This document shows positions 1-8,823 of a DNA stretch of 64,000 bases, in pieces. The position numbers and the translations under genes are program-made. Numbering within the stretch: position 1 is the stretch's first letter; each line of letters opens with the position of its first letter. A model generated the notes under the pieces. That model did not search any database and was not told the DNA's origin. It was given only the letters and a program-made list of their open reading frames with translations. Origin of the DNA: Ardenticatenaceae bacterium (GTDB lineage Bacteria; Chloroflexota; Anaerolineae; Promineifilales; Promineifilaceae); contig JACKBR010000025.1 of NCBI GenBank assembly GCA_020634495.1, forward strand, positions 1-64,000, read 5' to 3'.

Positions 1-2447
1 GATCTGGCCGTTGGGCCATTCGCGGTCGATATTCATCTCATTCCAGATTTCGATGGCATCTGGGCCAAGCGCGGCCACGCCACCAAGGAAAGAAATATAG
101 GCGCTGTAATTGATGCTGCTGTGATCTGCACCGGGGATGCTGAGCAATACCTTGAAGCCGTTGGCATGAGCCTGCTGAATGCGACCAGCAACAGCGTCGG
201 GGGAGTCCCCGGTGCCCCATTTATGTTGGAATTTCACCCAGTTCATGCCCGCATACGACATGAGCGTGGGGTTGGCAAAGCCGTGGGTTTGCCCGCCCAG
301 CTCAAAGCCAGAATTGGCTACAGGCGGGGGCGGCGCTGGATTGCCACCACCGGAGGAACCGCCATCGCTGGCAACGGGTTCCACTTCTACAACTTCCAGG
401 CTGCTCACGTCCAGGTTTGAATTGAGGTCAAGCAGCGTGCCAAAAATCCAGCCTTCGCGTTCGCCATCGGGCATCAGAATTTGGAACCAGCTTGCGTCTG
501 AATTACGCCCGATAACCGACACCTGGGTGCCTCGGTTGAGGCCGCCAGCAATGAGGCCATAGGTGAGGCCTGGCCCAACGCGCACGTTGGCGTTGGTGTT
601 TATAACGGCGTCGGCATTACCGGGGTCAATTGCGCCACTGCTGCCTGAGGCAACGGCCGTTCCCGTTTCGGGCGCTTCTACCACAGGTTCGGCAACATTG
701 ACCGTGACGGAGCCAAGTGAGGCAACGGCTTCGCCCAGGGCAAAATCTACGTTGATTCTGTAGCTGCCGGGGGTTGCTTCACCGGCCCAGGCAAAAGTCA
801 GGTTACTGCCGCTTTCGCTGGCCAGCACGCTTTCGCTTTCATCTAAAACGGTCCAGACAATGGCCGCACCGCTGGTTTCTGGCGCGGCGCTCAGGCCAGT
901 GAATGCCGCCAGAGCCGAGGCATAGCCAGCGCCATCGGTAACGCTGCCCAGGCCACGAACGGCCGCACCACGCAGGTGGTAGCGTTCAACCAGCCCCAGC
1001 CGGTGGCTGAGCGCGGCAGGATTGCCCAGCCAGACAGAATGTGTCTGGTCGTTCATGTCGTAGCCGTAGCGGTAGGTCAGGCTAGCGCCATCCCATTCCA
1101 AGGGTGAGGCATTGCCAGATAAAGCCAGTTCTACGGCCGTACCGGGTTCCACTTCTTCACTGCCAGAGACAAATTCTAGCTGGCCAAAGTTTGCCAGCGC
1201 TTCTTCATTTGGTAATTCCAGGAAGGCATCGCCCACGCGGTCAACTGCCCCGGCATTGACCAACACGGTCAATTTATTGCGATCAACCAGGCGGGTGGCC
1301 CAGTTGAGCATTTGCATTGCCGCGCCGTTGTCGCTGTAGGCGGCGGGGTCAAGTGGCAATTGGGCATAAACGATGTCTGCGGCTTGCCCGATGGCGGCCC
1401 AATCCTGGCCAGCACTGTCCCACTGACCGTCGGTTTCTTGCGGTGCGGCCAGGGTTACAGCCAGCGTCAGGTTTTGGGCATGAAGGGCGTCTGCCAGGCT
1501 CATAACAAAGGAGCTAAATGCCTCGGTTTGGGCGGCATCGACACCCTGGTAATCCAGATTGATGCCCGCGTATCCACCGGAAACGGCCGTATTAACCAAA
1601 GCGTTAATCTGGTTTGTTTGCGCTGTAGAATCGCCCAACAGCGCAGCTAAAGACGCTTGATCGACCACAACACCCACGTTGGTAACACGAACCAGGCTGG
1701 CAAAATTGCCCTCTGGCAGTTCAATAACTTCCCCTTGCAGATCACCGCTGCCTACCAGGGTTAACGTTCCGGCAGACATTTCTGTCAGGCTGGCCAGAAT
1801 AGGGTCTGGCAGTTCTTGCAAGGGCAGCAGTTCGGCCCCCACCGTCAATATCTCGGCTTCGCCCGGTTCAACCAAAGCAAATGCCTGGTACAAGTTATGT
1901 TCTGGGGAGACGATCTGGCGAGTTTCTACATCAATTTGGCTGGAGATAAAGCGCCAACTGCTGCCGTCCCAACCGTACAGATCGGCCATTTCAACGGCCG
2001 TTCCTGCCGGAACATTGATGGCAACCTTGCCACTTAAAGCGGTGGCATCATGCTCAACCTTAAACACATTGCCCCGCACGGTGGCGTTGGCCGGGAATGC
2101 CCCAATGCTGCTGGCAGCTTCGGCTGCGCTCAGGCTGGTTACACTAACCACCGCACTGGTATCGCTAACGATAACATCCACCTCACCGGGAATAGAGGGG
2201 TTGCTAGCTACCGCAGTTTCCACCTCGGTTGGAGACGCTGTGGGAGAGTCGCTGCTGGTCTCGGCCGTGTCTTCACCGCCGCCTGCCTCAGCCGTTCGCC
2301 CACGAAATTGGGGCAAAACAGCCCCGCAATAATGAGCAGAACCACGACAACGATCCCGGCGATTAGCATACCCGATGGGCGGGTTTCGGCGGACGTTTGT
2401 TCTTCAATTTCTGAGGTGGTGTCTTCAGACGGCCGTTCCTCTTCCAT
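1..2447 (-). CDS. Membrane-anchored GH18-like / SH3 / GH-like secreted protein (partial, apparent frameshift)
   Basis: The start ATG at 2447 follows GGAGGT. An acidic N-terminus of about 25 residues precedes one membrane helix (LIAGIVVVVLLIIAG), so the rest should lie outside the cell. Just after the helix this frame soon stops (2208), but a second minus-strand frame shifted by -1 stays open from about 2330 to position 1 with no stop. That frame reads a Thr/Ser/Glu-rich linker, a GH18-like barrel segment (GINLDYQGVDAAQ, compare the DxxDxDxE signature), an SH3b domain (ANVRVGPGLTYGLI...EGWIFG), a Ser/Gly/Pro linker and a second glycosidase-like domain ending in AIEIWNEMNID, whose Asn-Glu resembles an acid/base pair. 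Five ACGGCCGT copies lie in it, four read as Thr-Ala-Val in the long frame. The break lies in homopolymer runs near 2310-2326, so sequencing error, a real mutation or programmed shifting are all possible. The right part of the protein is outside the window. Confidence 0.7.
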
Positions 2448-3000
2448 AATTTGGTACCTCCATTGTGTAATAAAGGCGATTTGTGTTTGGCATTTCTTCA
2501 GGGTTGGGGAACGGCCGTTTACCGGCGTGGGGTGTTCATCATGCCGCTGCCGACATGCGATCTGCCCATCTCTTTTGTTTCCTCTTCCCTAAAAAGCAAC
2601 CTGGTCTGAGTGCCTTTATTAAATGAATACAAGCTGGTTTGCCCTTTTCGTATTCATTGCAGCCCTTGTAAAACGCTGCTTTTCCCATCTGCCAATTGCG
2701 AAAGTTTTGCAAATGGGTACATGCAAAAAGCGGCTACTGAACGTGCCTGCTTAGCAGAATCATCGGTTAGCCCGATTGTTTGCCTGCTAATAAATGAGCT
2801 TACGCTTCTTAATCGACGTTCATCATGAGCCGCTTAACCACTGGTGATATGAATCTACCAGAGCGGCGGACATTCTAGCACAAGGATTAAAAAGGAGGCA
2901 AACCAGCACAAGCTTCCCTACAATGTTGTGGGCAAATCATTGAGGAAACGTTAAGAATGGCGGTTTTTATACGGAGCTTGCCAGGTAATATCGCTACATC
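2448..3000. other. Long intergenic stretch without a convincing gene
   Basis: No ORF here has a ribosome binding site plus a recognisable product; a 72-codon plus-strand frame at 2610-2828 has biased, Cys/Ser-rich composition and no family resemblance. It holds one ACGGCCGT copy (2511-2518) and AT-rich DNA expected to carry the promoter of the leftward membrane protein. Confidence 0.5.
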
Positions 3001-3028
3001 TTGACATGGAAACGGCCGTTGTTATACT
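3001..3028 (+). promoter_or_regulatory. Sigma70-type promoter with palindrome in the spacer
   Basis: TTGACA at 3001-3006 and TATACT at 3023-3028 are separated by 16 bp. The iterated palindrome ACGGCCGT (3012-3019) occupies the spacer. The downstream gene is the SCP2 protein at 3088. Confidence 0.6.
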
Positions 3029-3087
3029 CCTCTCATGCCGCAGTGCGTAATAGACAAATACCAACCTGATAATTAAGGAGATTTACT

Positions 3088-3411
3088 ATGACAACCCCAG
3101 CTGAGCTTTTTGCAAAAACCGCTGAGAATCTTATTCCCGAAAAGGCGAGTGGTATCAGCGCCTCCGTTGCCTTTGACCTTTCTGGGCCGGAAGGCGGCCA
3201 ATGGACGGTAAAGATTGCCGATGGCGCTTGCGCGGTAGAAGATGGCATTGCCGACGGCGCAGACGCCACCATCAGCATGGACGGCAACGATTATGTGGAT
3301 ATGATGACGGGCAAGCTAAACCCGATGATGGCTTTTATGGGGGGCAAAGTAAAAGTCAGCGGTGATCTGAACACCGTGATGAAGTTCCAGACCCTGTTCA
3401 AGACTGGTTAA
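3088..3411 (+). CDS. SCP2 sterol-binding-domain protein
   Basis: This 107-residue protein is a stand-alone SCP2 domain. The family binds lipids or acyl-CoA in a hydrophobic tunnel and is cytosolic when alone. Visible family features are the central GGQWTVKIADG strand region, the ADATISMDGNDYVDMMTGKLNPMMAFMGGKVKVSGD core and the final helix. AAGGAG lies 7 bases before the ATG. It has its own promoter (3001-3028) and a 19-bp perfect hairpin behind it, so it is probably monocistronic. The ligand cannot be told from sequence. Confidence 0.85.
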   Translation: MTTPAELFAKTAENLIPEKASGISASVAFDLSGPEGGQWTVKIADGACAVEDGIADGADATISMDGNDYVDMMTGKLNPMMAFMGGKVKVSGDLNTVMKFQTLFKTG

Positions 3412-3420
3412 AAAATATAG

Positions 3421-3463
3421 CTGGGTAATTGAGTAATTATCATCTAATTACTCAATTACCCAG
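3421..3463. terminator. Bidirectional terminator-like hairpin between convergent genes
   Basis: A perfect 19-bp stem, CTGGGTAATTGAGTAATTA and its complement, with a 5-base loop, sits between the convergent SCP2 and amidohydrolase genes. Fragments of the same TAATTGAGTAATTAC sequence recur near 6683-6708 and 49128-49138, so it also belongs to a dispersed repeat family. Confidence 0.65.
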
Positions 3464-3467
3464 TTGC

Positions 3468-5459
3468 TCAATTACTCACTGTTTGGGCAATCTCTGCATA
3501 TTCCTGCCGTTCGGCCGTTTCTAAATCTACCCCCACCAACGACAAAATTTCTGCCATCAATCCCGCCTTGCGCTCTGCATCGGAGCGTGACCAGGTGCGC
3601 GACTTGATTTCCAGAAAGTAGCCAGGCACTTCTGGCTCGACAACCTTGTCGAAATTAATGGCAAAATCGGTTTCCTTGTAAATGATGTGCCAGCGCAGCC
3701 GGTCCTTGGTTACCTCAATTTCTGACTCCGGGTCGAAATATTCCCGATAGAAGCGCAGGCTGCGGTCGGCGTCTGCTAAAAAGCGGGAGCGAGACAGCAT
3801 GACCGCGTTGGGAAACTCCTGCCGCTCGCCTTCGCCAATGAGGGTGAGCCGGGTGCGCGTCTGGTAGACCTGTCCCTTCTCATCGACAAACTCGTCCTCG
3901 CGATAGCGCAGCCGGGCCGAGTCTGGGTCTTCGTTGGCAAAGATGAAGTAATGGTCGTACTGTTTGTAATGGGCGCTGCGCCCGATGGTGCAATGTTCGC
4001 CGTTCAGGAAGTCGATTACGGCCGTTTTCTCCAACAGTGGCGCTTTTACCTGCACTTCAAAACTTTCCTGCCGCTGCACGCCAGACAGCAAAACCAGCTT
4101 GTTGTAGGGGCTGGATTCACGCCGCACCACAAAGGCATCGATCTCAGCCGCAACCTGAGCAGCGTCCGCCTGTGCCTGAACTTCATCCACCGTCAACAGC
4201 GTTTGATTTTGCATCAGCCAACGGCCGTTGCACAGCACATGCTGCACGTCGCCACTTTTGGCGGCATAAATTAGCCGGGAGTAAACGCCATCTGGATTGT
4301 TGTGGAAATGCGGCCAGTTGTGAACGCCCGCCATTGCCACCACCGCCAGATCAGCCCGCTTGCCCACTTCCAGGCTGCCCGTCACGTCCCCCATGTGCAG
4401 AGCGCGTGCGCCGCGCCGCGTGGCCAGCTCCAGCGCCTGCCGTGCAGGCAGCACCGTAGGGTCGTTGGCCTGGGTTTTGGCCAGCAGCGCCGCCAGCCGC
4501 ACCTCTTCTACCATGTCCAGATCGTTGTTGCTGGCCGGGCCATCGGTGCCCACGCCCACGTTGAGACCCACTTCCAGCATCTGTTTCACATTGGCAATGC
4601 CGCTGGCCAGCTTCAGGTTGCTGCTGGGGCAGTGAGCTACGCCTGCCCCAGCTTCCTTCAGGGCAAACATCTCGCTGGTTTCCAGATGGACGCAGTGGGC
4701 GGCCAGCAGCTTGGTGTTGAGCAGTCCGTGGCTGGCGATGTGGGGCACAACGGCCGTATGGTTTTGGGCGCGACAGTTATCCACCTCCAGCTTTGTCTCG
4801 GCCACGTGGGTGTGAATGGGCACATCAAAAGCGCGAGCCAGATCGGCGCAGGCGCGATCCATTTCTGGCGTGCCGGTGTACCAGGCGTGGGGGGCCACGG
4901 CGGGCTGGATGAGCGGATGGCCGTTCCAGCGCTCGATGAAGCGGCGGCAAAGCACCAAAGCATCTTCGTAAGTGGCCGCGTCTGGCGCGGGGAAGACAAG
5001 GACGGTTTGGCCCAGCAGGGCACGCATACCGATTACGGCCGTTTCCTCCGCAATCGCCTCTTCAAAATAGTACATGTCGGCAAACGTGGTGATGCCAGAG
5101 CGAATCATCTCGGCACAGGCCAGGCGCGTGCCCAACTTTACAAATTCCGGTGTGACAAACTCCCGCTCGACGGGCATCAGGTAGCCCAGCCAGACGTCTA
5201 GCCGAAGATCGTCGTTTAGGCCACGAAACAGGGTCATGGGAATGTGGGTGTGGGCGTTCACCAGCCCTGGCATGATCACCTGCCCGGTGCAGTCAATTGT
5301 TTCACCGGCCTGGAATTGGGTGGTGATGGTTTCTGCAGAGCCAACGGCAACAATCGAATCGCCCACAATGGCAACCGCGCCGTTTGGAATAATGTCGTAC
5401 TGCTCGTTCATGGTGACGATGGTGCCACCCGTGAGCAAAATATCAGCCTTTTGGGGCAT
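3468..5459 (-). CDS. MTA/SAH deaminase-type amidohydrolase fused to a CYTH domain
   Basis: 663 residues, about 220 longer than 5'-methylthioadenosine/S-adenosylhomocysteine deaminases. Residues 1-450 are a metal-dependent amidohydrolase: PGLVNAHTHIP (His70, His72), HTHVAETK near 215, AAHCVHL near 254 and GVGTDGPASNN near 303 are the expected metal and catalytic residues. Residues about 460-655 look like a CYTH (class IV cyclase/thiamine-triphosphatase) barrel: EVQVK in place of the ExExK motif, ARLRYREDEF, TRTRLTLIG and GYFLEIKSRTW. The joined protein would deaminate adenine nucleosides in one half and bind a triphosphate or nucleotide in the other; that coupling is inference. GGAGG is 5 bases before the ATG. 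The frame is uninterrupted through the junction. A stand-alone CYTH gene is at 29648-30256. Confidence 0.8.
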   Translation of the reverse strand: MPQKADILLTGGTIVTMNEQYDIIPNGAVAIVGDSIVAVGSAETITTQFQAGETIDCTGQVIMPGLVNAHTHIPMTLFRGLNDDLRLDVWLGYLMPVEREFVTPEFVKLGTRLACAEMIRSGITTFADMYYFEEAIAEETAVIGMRALLGQTVLVFPAPDAATYEDALVLCRRFIERWNGHPLIQPAVAPHAWYTGTPEMDRACADLARAFDVPIHTHVAETKLEVDNCRAQNHTAVVPHIASHGLLNTKLLAAHCVHLETSEMFALKEAGAGVAHCPSSNLKLASGIANVKQMLEVGLNVGVGTDGPASNNDLDMVEEVRLAALLAKTQANDPTVLPARQALELATRRGARALHMGDVTGSLEVGKRADLAVVAMAGVHNWPHFHNNPDGVYSRLIYAAKSGDVQHVLCNGRWLMQNQTLLTVDEVQAQADAAQVAAEIDAFVVRRESSPYNKLVLLSGVQRQESFEVQVKAPLLEKTAVIDFLNGEHCTIGRSAHYKQYDHYFIFANEDPDSARLRYREDEFVDEKGQVYQTRTRLTLIGEGERQEFPNAVMLSRSRFLADADRSLRFYREYFDPESEIEVTKDRLRWHIIYKETDFAINFDKVVEPEVPGYFLEIKSRTWSRSDAERKAGLMAEILSLVGVDLETAERQEYAEIAQTVSN

Positions 5460-5472
5460 GGTTCCTCCGCGT

Positions 5473-5592
5473 TCAGTATTCAGTGGTCAGTAAATCAGTA
5501 TTCAGTGAACAGTAAATCAGTATTCAGTGAGCAGTATTCGGTAACCCGTTGCTTTTACTGACAACCGACAAACTGATTACTGATTACTGGTC
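5473..5592. repeat. CAGTAATCAGT-type intergenic repeat cluster
   Basis: Irregular runs of CAGTATTCAGT, CAGTAATCAGT and their complements fill this gap. The same family appears at 15126-15222, 17206-17240, 30278-30316, 32416-32513 and 43782-43867, always between genes. Confidence 0.7.
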
Positions 5593-5615
5593 AGGACGGA
5601 TTATACCGAATTCCT

Positions 5616-5623
5616 GCTATAAT
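5616..5623 (+). promoter_or_regulatory. Extended -10 promoter
   Basis: TGCTATAAT (extended -10, TATAAT at 5618-5623) lies 33 bases before the GNAT gene start. No good -35 hexamer is seen at 16-18 bp. Confidence 0.45.
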
Positions 5624-5655
5624 CGGGACTTTATTCACAGGGGTGAAAACATTTC

Positions 5656-6615
5656 ATGAAGAGCGCTGAGAATTTACGGATACGGCCGTTCCAAGCCACC
5701 GACCACGATTACACCGCACTCATCCAAATGAACCAGTTTCGCAACCCGGATGAGCAGCTAACGCTGGACATTGTGCGGCTAGAAGATGCTGAGTTTCAGG
5801 AGGAGTTTACGGCCGTTCGCGTGCTGGGCGAGCTGGATGGGCAGGTGGTGGCCCAAGGCAGCCATTATCATAAACCCGGATCGAAGCAGATTCAGTTTGC
5901 GCTTTATGTGGTACCGGCCTGGCAAGAAACGGCCGTTCCCGCCCAAATGCACAATTACCTGCTGGCAGAAATCGCCAAAATGCAGCCAGAAAAAGTTGTG
6001 AGCGAACCGCCAGAAAATGAAACCTTCCGCACCAGGCTGCTGGAAGCAGACGATTTTCAGCTGCTGATGCGCTTTCCCCGCTCCTCGCTAGATGTGGGGC
6101 AAGTTAATCTGGACGATTACGCCGGTGTGCTGCAAACTGTTCAGCAGCAGGGCATTCGCTTTGTCACCCTGACGGACGTGATGGCCAGCGATCCGGAGTG
6201 GCAGCACAATATCTGGCAGCTTTTCACCCAAGTCGAGCAAGACATTCCCACGCCACATCCAGAGCCGCCAACGCCGTTTGAGGAGTACGCCAACTATTAC
6301 AAAGGCGATGATTTTCGGCCAAATTCCTGGGCGATTGCCGTGGACGAGGCGGCTGGCTATGTGGGAATGTGTGTGGTGAATGTGATGCGGAAACGGCCGT
6401 CTGGTCTTTTTGCAGGCATCACCGGCGTCATTCGCAGCCATCGCCGCCGCAAAATCGCCACCACGCTCAAACTTTGCAGCATCCAGTACGCCCAAGAAAA
6501 TGGCTTCACCACCATCTACACCAACAATGAAGAAAACAATCCCATGTTTCAACTCAACCTGGATTTAGGCTTCCAGCTCATCCCCGCCTGGACTTATTAC
6601 GAAAAAACTGTGTAA
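5656..6615 (+). CDS. Double-GNAT-like acetyltransferase
   Basis: The 319-residue protein has the size of tandem GNAT proteins. The C-terminal half shows the acetyl-CoA-binding region ITGVIRSHRRRKIATTLKL and the following TNNEENNPMFQLNLDLGF helix-strand, typical of GNAT N-acyltransferases. The N-terminal half (IRPFQATDHDYTALIQM...) looks like a diverged first GNAT domain. The substrate is unknown. The ATG at 5656 follows a GGGTGA site and a promoter at 5616. Four ACGGCCGT copies lie in the gene, read as Arg-Pro-Phe, Thr-Ala-Val (twice) and Arg-Pro-Ser. Confidence 0.75.
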   Translation: MKSAENLRIRPFQATDHDYTALIQMNQFRNPDEQLTLDIVRLEDAEFQEEFTAVRVLGELDGQVVAQGSHYHKPGSKQIQFALYVVPAWQETAVPAQMHNYLLAEIAKMQPEKVVSEPPENETFRTRLLEADDFQLLMRFPRSSLDVGQVNLDDYAGVLQTVQQQGIRFVTLTDVMASDPEWQHNIWQLFTQVEQDIPTPHPEPPTPFEEYANYYKGDDFRPNSWAIAVDEAAGYVGMCVVNVMRKRPSGLFAGITGVIRSHRRRKIATTLKLCSIQYAQENGFTTIYTNNEENNPMFQLNLDLGFQLIPAWTYYEKTV

Positions 6616-6622
6616 CGATGCA

Positions 6623-6685
6623 GACCCTAAGGGTTTCCTTCTGGCGAAACGCTCGGTTAGCAAAACAAACCCTTAGGGTCTTTCT
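6623..6685 (+). terminator. Terminator with 14-bp stem
   Basis: GACCCTAAGGGTTT (6623-6636) and its exact complement (6667-6680) are followed by TTTCTT; the 30-base loop is long for a terminator but the location between genes fits. Confidence 0.55.
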
Positions 6686-6723
6686 TGATTACTCAATTAC
6701 CCATTCCAAAAGGATTTCCCACC

Positions 6724-8028
6724 ATGCGCATGATTGATTTGATCGAAAAGAAACGTGACGGTAAAACGCTTTCCACGGCCGAAATTGAATGGTTCATCCA
6801 CGCCTATACCGCTGACGAGGTGCCCGACTACCAGGTCGCTTCCTTGCTGATGGCCATCTACATTCGCGGCATGGACCGCCGCGAGACGGTAGACCTGACC
6901 CTGGCAATGGCCCACTCCGGCGACGAACTGGATTTGCACGACGTGGCTCCGCTGGTCGTGGATAAACATTCCTCCGGCGGCGTCGGGGACAAAACGACAT
7001 TAGCTGTTCAGCCGCTGGTGGCGGCCTGCGGTGTGCCCGTGGGCAAGATGAGCGGTCGCGGCCTCGGTTCCAGTGGCGGTACGCTGGACAAAATGGAAGC
7101 GATTCGCGGCTGGTCGTTTGAGATGCCCATCGAGCAGTTCAAAAAGCAGTTGGGGGAGATTGGGCTGGTGCTGGCCGGGCAAACGGCCGTACTCGCCCCC
7201 GCCGATAAAAAATTGTACGCCCTGCGCGACGTCACCGGCACGGTGGCCAGCACGCCGCTGATTGCTGGCTCCATCATGTCTAAAAAGCTGGCCGCCGGGG
7301 CCGACGCGATGGTGCTGGACGTGAAAACCGGCTCTGGCGCGTTCATGCCCACGGTGAAAGCCGCCCGCGAACTGGCTCAGGTAATGGTAGACATCGGCAC
7401 GGACGCCGGGCGCAAGGTGGTGGCCCTCATCTCGGATATGAATCAGCCGCTGGGACAGGCCATCGGCAACGCGCTAGAGGTGAAGGAGGCGATTGCTGCA
7501 TTGCAAGGCGGCGGCCCGGCCGACTTTTGGGCCCATTGCCTGGAGGTGGCGGGGCACATGCTGCTGCTGGCAGGTAAAGCGGATAGTTTGGACGGGGCGA
7601 AGGAGATGGTGACGGCCGTTCGCCAAAATGGTTCTGCCCTTGAAAAATTCCGCCAAATGGTGGCTGCTCAGGGTGGCGACGTGGCCCAAATTGACGATCC
7701 CAGCCTGCTGCCCCAGGCTAAATTTGTGGAGCCAATCCTGGCTCCGCGCTCCGGCAGCATTGCGGCGATGGCCACCGGGGAGATTGGCTGGGCGGCTGTG
7801 CGTTTGGGCGGCGGCCGTTTTGTGAAGACGGACAAAATTGATCATGCTGTGGGCTTTGTGTTGTCCGCCAAAATTGGGGACACGTTTGCCGAAGGCGACG
7901 AACTGGGCACCGTGCACGCCAGCGACGCCGAAAAGCTGGCCCAGGCCCGCGAAGACCTACTTGCCGCCCTCACCTGGTCGGACGAGCCGGTTGCGCCCCA
8001 GCCCCACTTCCATGGCACCATCTCGTAG
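6724..8028 (+). CDS. Pyrimidine-nucleoside (thymidine) phosphorylase
   Basis: It catalyses phosphorolysis of thymidine, uridine or deoxyuridine to base and (deoxy)ribose 1-phosphate, a cytosolic salvage step. The family signature [20 protein letters not shown] and the phosphate-binding [13 protein letters not shown] are complete, followed by the usual central and C-terminal swivel domains. Starting at 6724 gives 434 residues, the normal length; AAAGGA lies 9 bases upstream. A TTG at 6685 would add 13 residues out of a repeat and is rejected. Whether it is DeoA-like or Pdp-like (uridine also accepted) cannot be decided by eye. Confidence 0.93.
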   Translation: MRMIDLIEKKRDGKTLSTAEIEWFIHAYTADEVPDYQVASLLMAIYIRGMDRRETVDLTLAMAHSGDELDLHDVAPLVVDKHSSGGVGDKTTLAVQPLVAACGVPVGKMSGRGLGSSGGTLDKMEAIRGWSFEMPIEQFKKQLGEIGLVLAGQTAVLAPADKKLYALRDVTGTVASTPLIAGSIMSKKLAAGADAMVLDVKTGSGAFMPTVKAARELAQVMVDIGTDAGRKVVALISDMNQPLGQAIGNALEVKEAIAALQGGGPADFWAHCLEVAGHMLLLAGKADSLDGAKEMVTAVRQNGSALEKFRQMVAAQGGDVAQIDDPSLLPQAKFVEPILAPRSGSIAAMATGEIGWAAVRLGGGRFVKTDKIDHAVGFVLSAKIGDTFAEGDELGTVHASDAEKLAQAREDLLAALTWSDEPVAPQPHFHGTIS

Positions 8029-8048
8029 GGGGATCCGCCGGGTCGCCC

Positions 8049-8783
8049 CTACCGGAATGAAAACGCGGCGGGGTTGTTGGTGCTGATGGTGTCCACGCCC
8101 CACTCCAGCAGGGTGGGATAATCCCAGTAGAAGCCGCCGGGGGTGCAGGCGTAGCCCGCTTTTTGGATGCGTTTCACCTCGTCCTGCGTGAGAAAGTCGG
8201 TGGCAGGACTGAGGGCGTCCAGCGGCACATCGCCAATCAGCGCCAGCGGGTCGCAAAAACGGCCGACATAAATCAGGCTCACCGTCAGGTTCGGATTCAT
8301 CTGCTTGACGCGCCGCAGGGCAAACTGGTCGAAGCTGATGAGCACCACCTGGTCCTCCATGCCGTGCTGCTCGATGAGGCGCACCACGTGCTGATCCAGG
8401 CGCGGGTCAAAAATGGGGCCATGCTTGAGTTCGATCATGAGCGCCACGCGGTCTTTGGCCCAGGCGAGCATTTCATCCAGCAGGGGCATCTTTAGCCCGG
8501 CAAACTGCGGGTCAAAGTAGCTGCCTACGTCGAGGCTGCGCAGGAATTCGGCCGTAAAATCACCAATTTGGCCGCGAATGCCTGTTTTGGTTTCCAAACC
8601 TGTGTCGTGAAACAAAATTACTTGCTGGTCGGCGGTGAGCTGCACGTCCAGCTCTAGCAAATCGGCCCCGCCTGCCAGACCAGCTTCAAAGGCGGGCAGG
8701 GTGTTTTCTGGGGCAGCATCCATCGCCCCCCGATGGCCAACGAGTAGGGGACGGCCGTTCTTCTCGCGTCTCAATTCAAACAT
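8049..8783 (-). CDS. Glycerophosphodiester phosphodiesterase
   Basis: This 244-residue GDPD barrel hydrolyses glycerophosphodiesters to glycerol 3-phosphate and an alcohol. GHRGAMDAAPENT carries the catalytic His and the Glu-Asn pair, ELDVQLT the metal-binding Glu/Asp, and LFHD the second His. No signal peptide is seen, so it is likely cytosolic (UgpQ-like). It converges on the phosphorylase gene with only 20 bases between, and AAGGACAG lies before its ATG. Confidence 0.9.
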   Translation of the reverse strand: MFELRREKNGRPLLVGHRGAMDAAPENTLPAFEAGLAGGADLLELDVQLTADQQVILFHDTGLETKTGIRGQIGDFTAEFLRSLDVGSYFDPQFAGLKMPLLDEMLAWAKDRVALMIELKHGPIFDPRLDQHVVRLIEQHGMEDQVVLISFDQFALRRVKQMNPNLTVSLIYVGRFCDPLALIGDVPLDALSPATDFLTQDEVKRIQKAGYACTPGGFYWDYPTLLEWGVDTISTNNPAAFSFR

Positions 8784-8823
8784 ACTACTGTCCTTGTGTG
8801 TGGGTCAATTTTGTAAAATTGAC

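Noticed and set aside
2610..2828. 72-codon plus-strand ORF in the left intergenic region
   Set aside because: No ribosome binding site, no recognisable domain, composition typical of chance translation.
4302..5201. 299-codon plus-strand ORF
   Set aside because: It lies wholly opposite the amidohydrolase-CYTH gene and has His/Gly/Gln-rich shadow composition.
5473..5592. Possible CRISPR array or VNTR from repeated CAGT units
   Set aside because: Units are short, irregular and partly inverted, with no spacers, and no cas genes are nearby.
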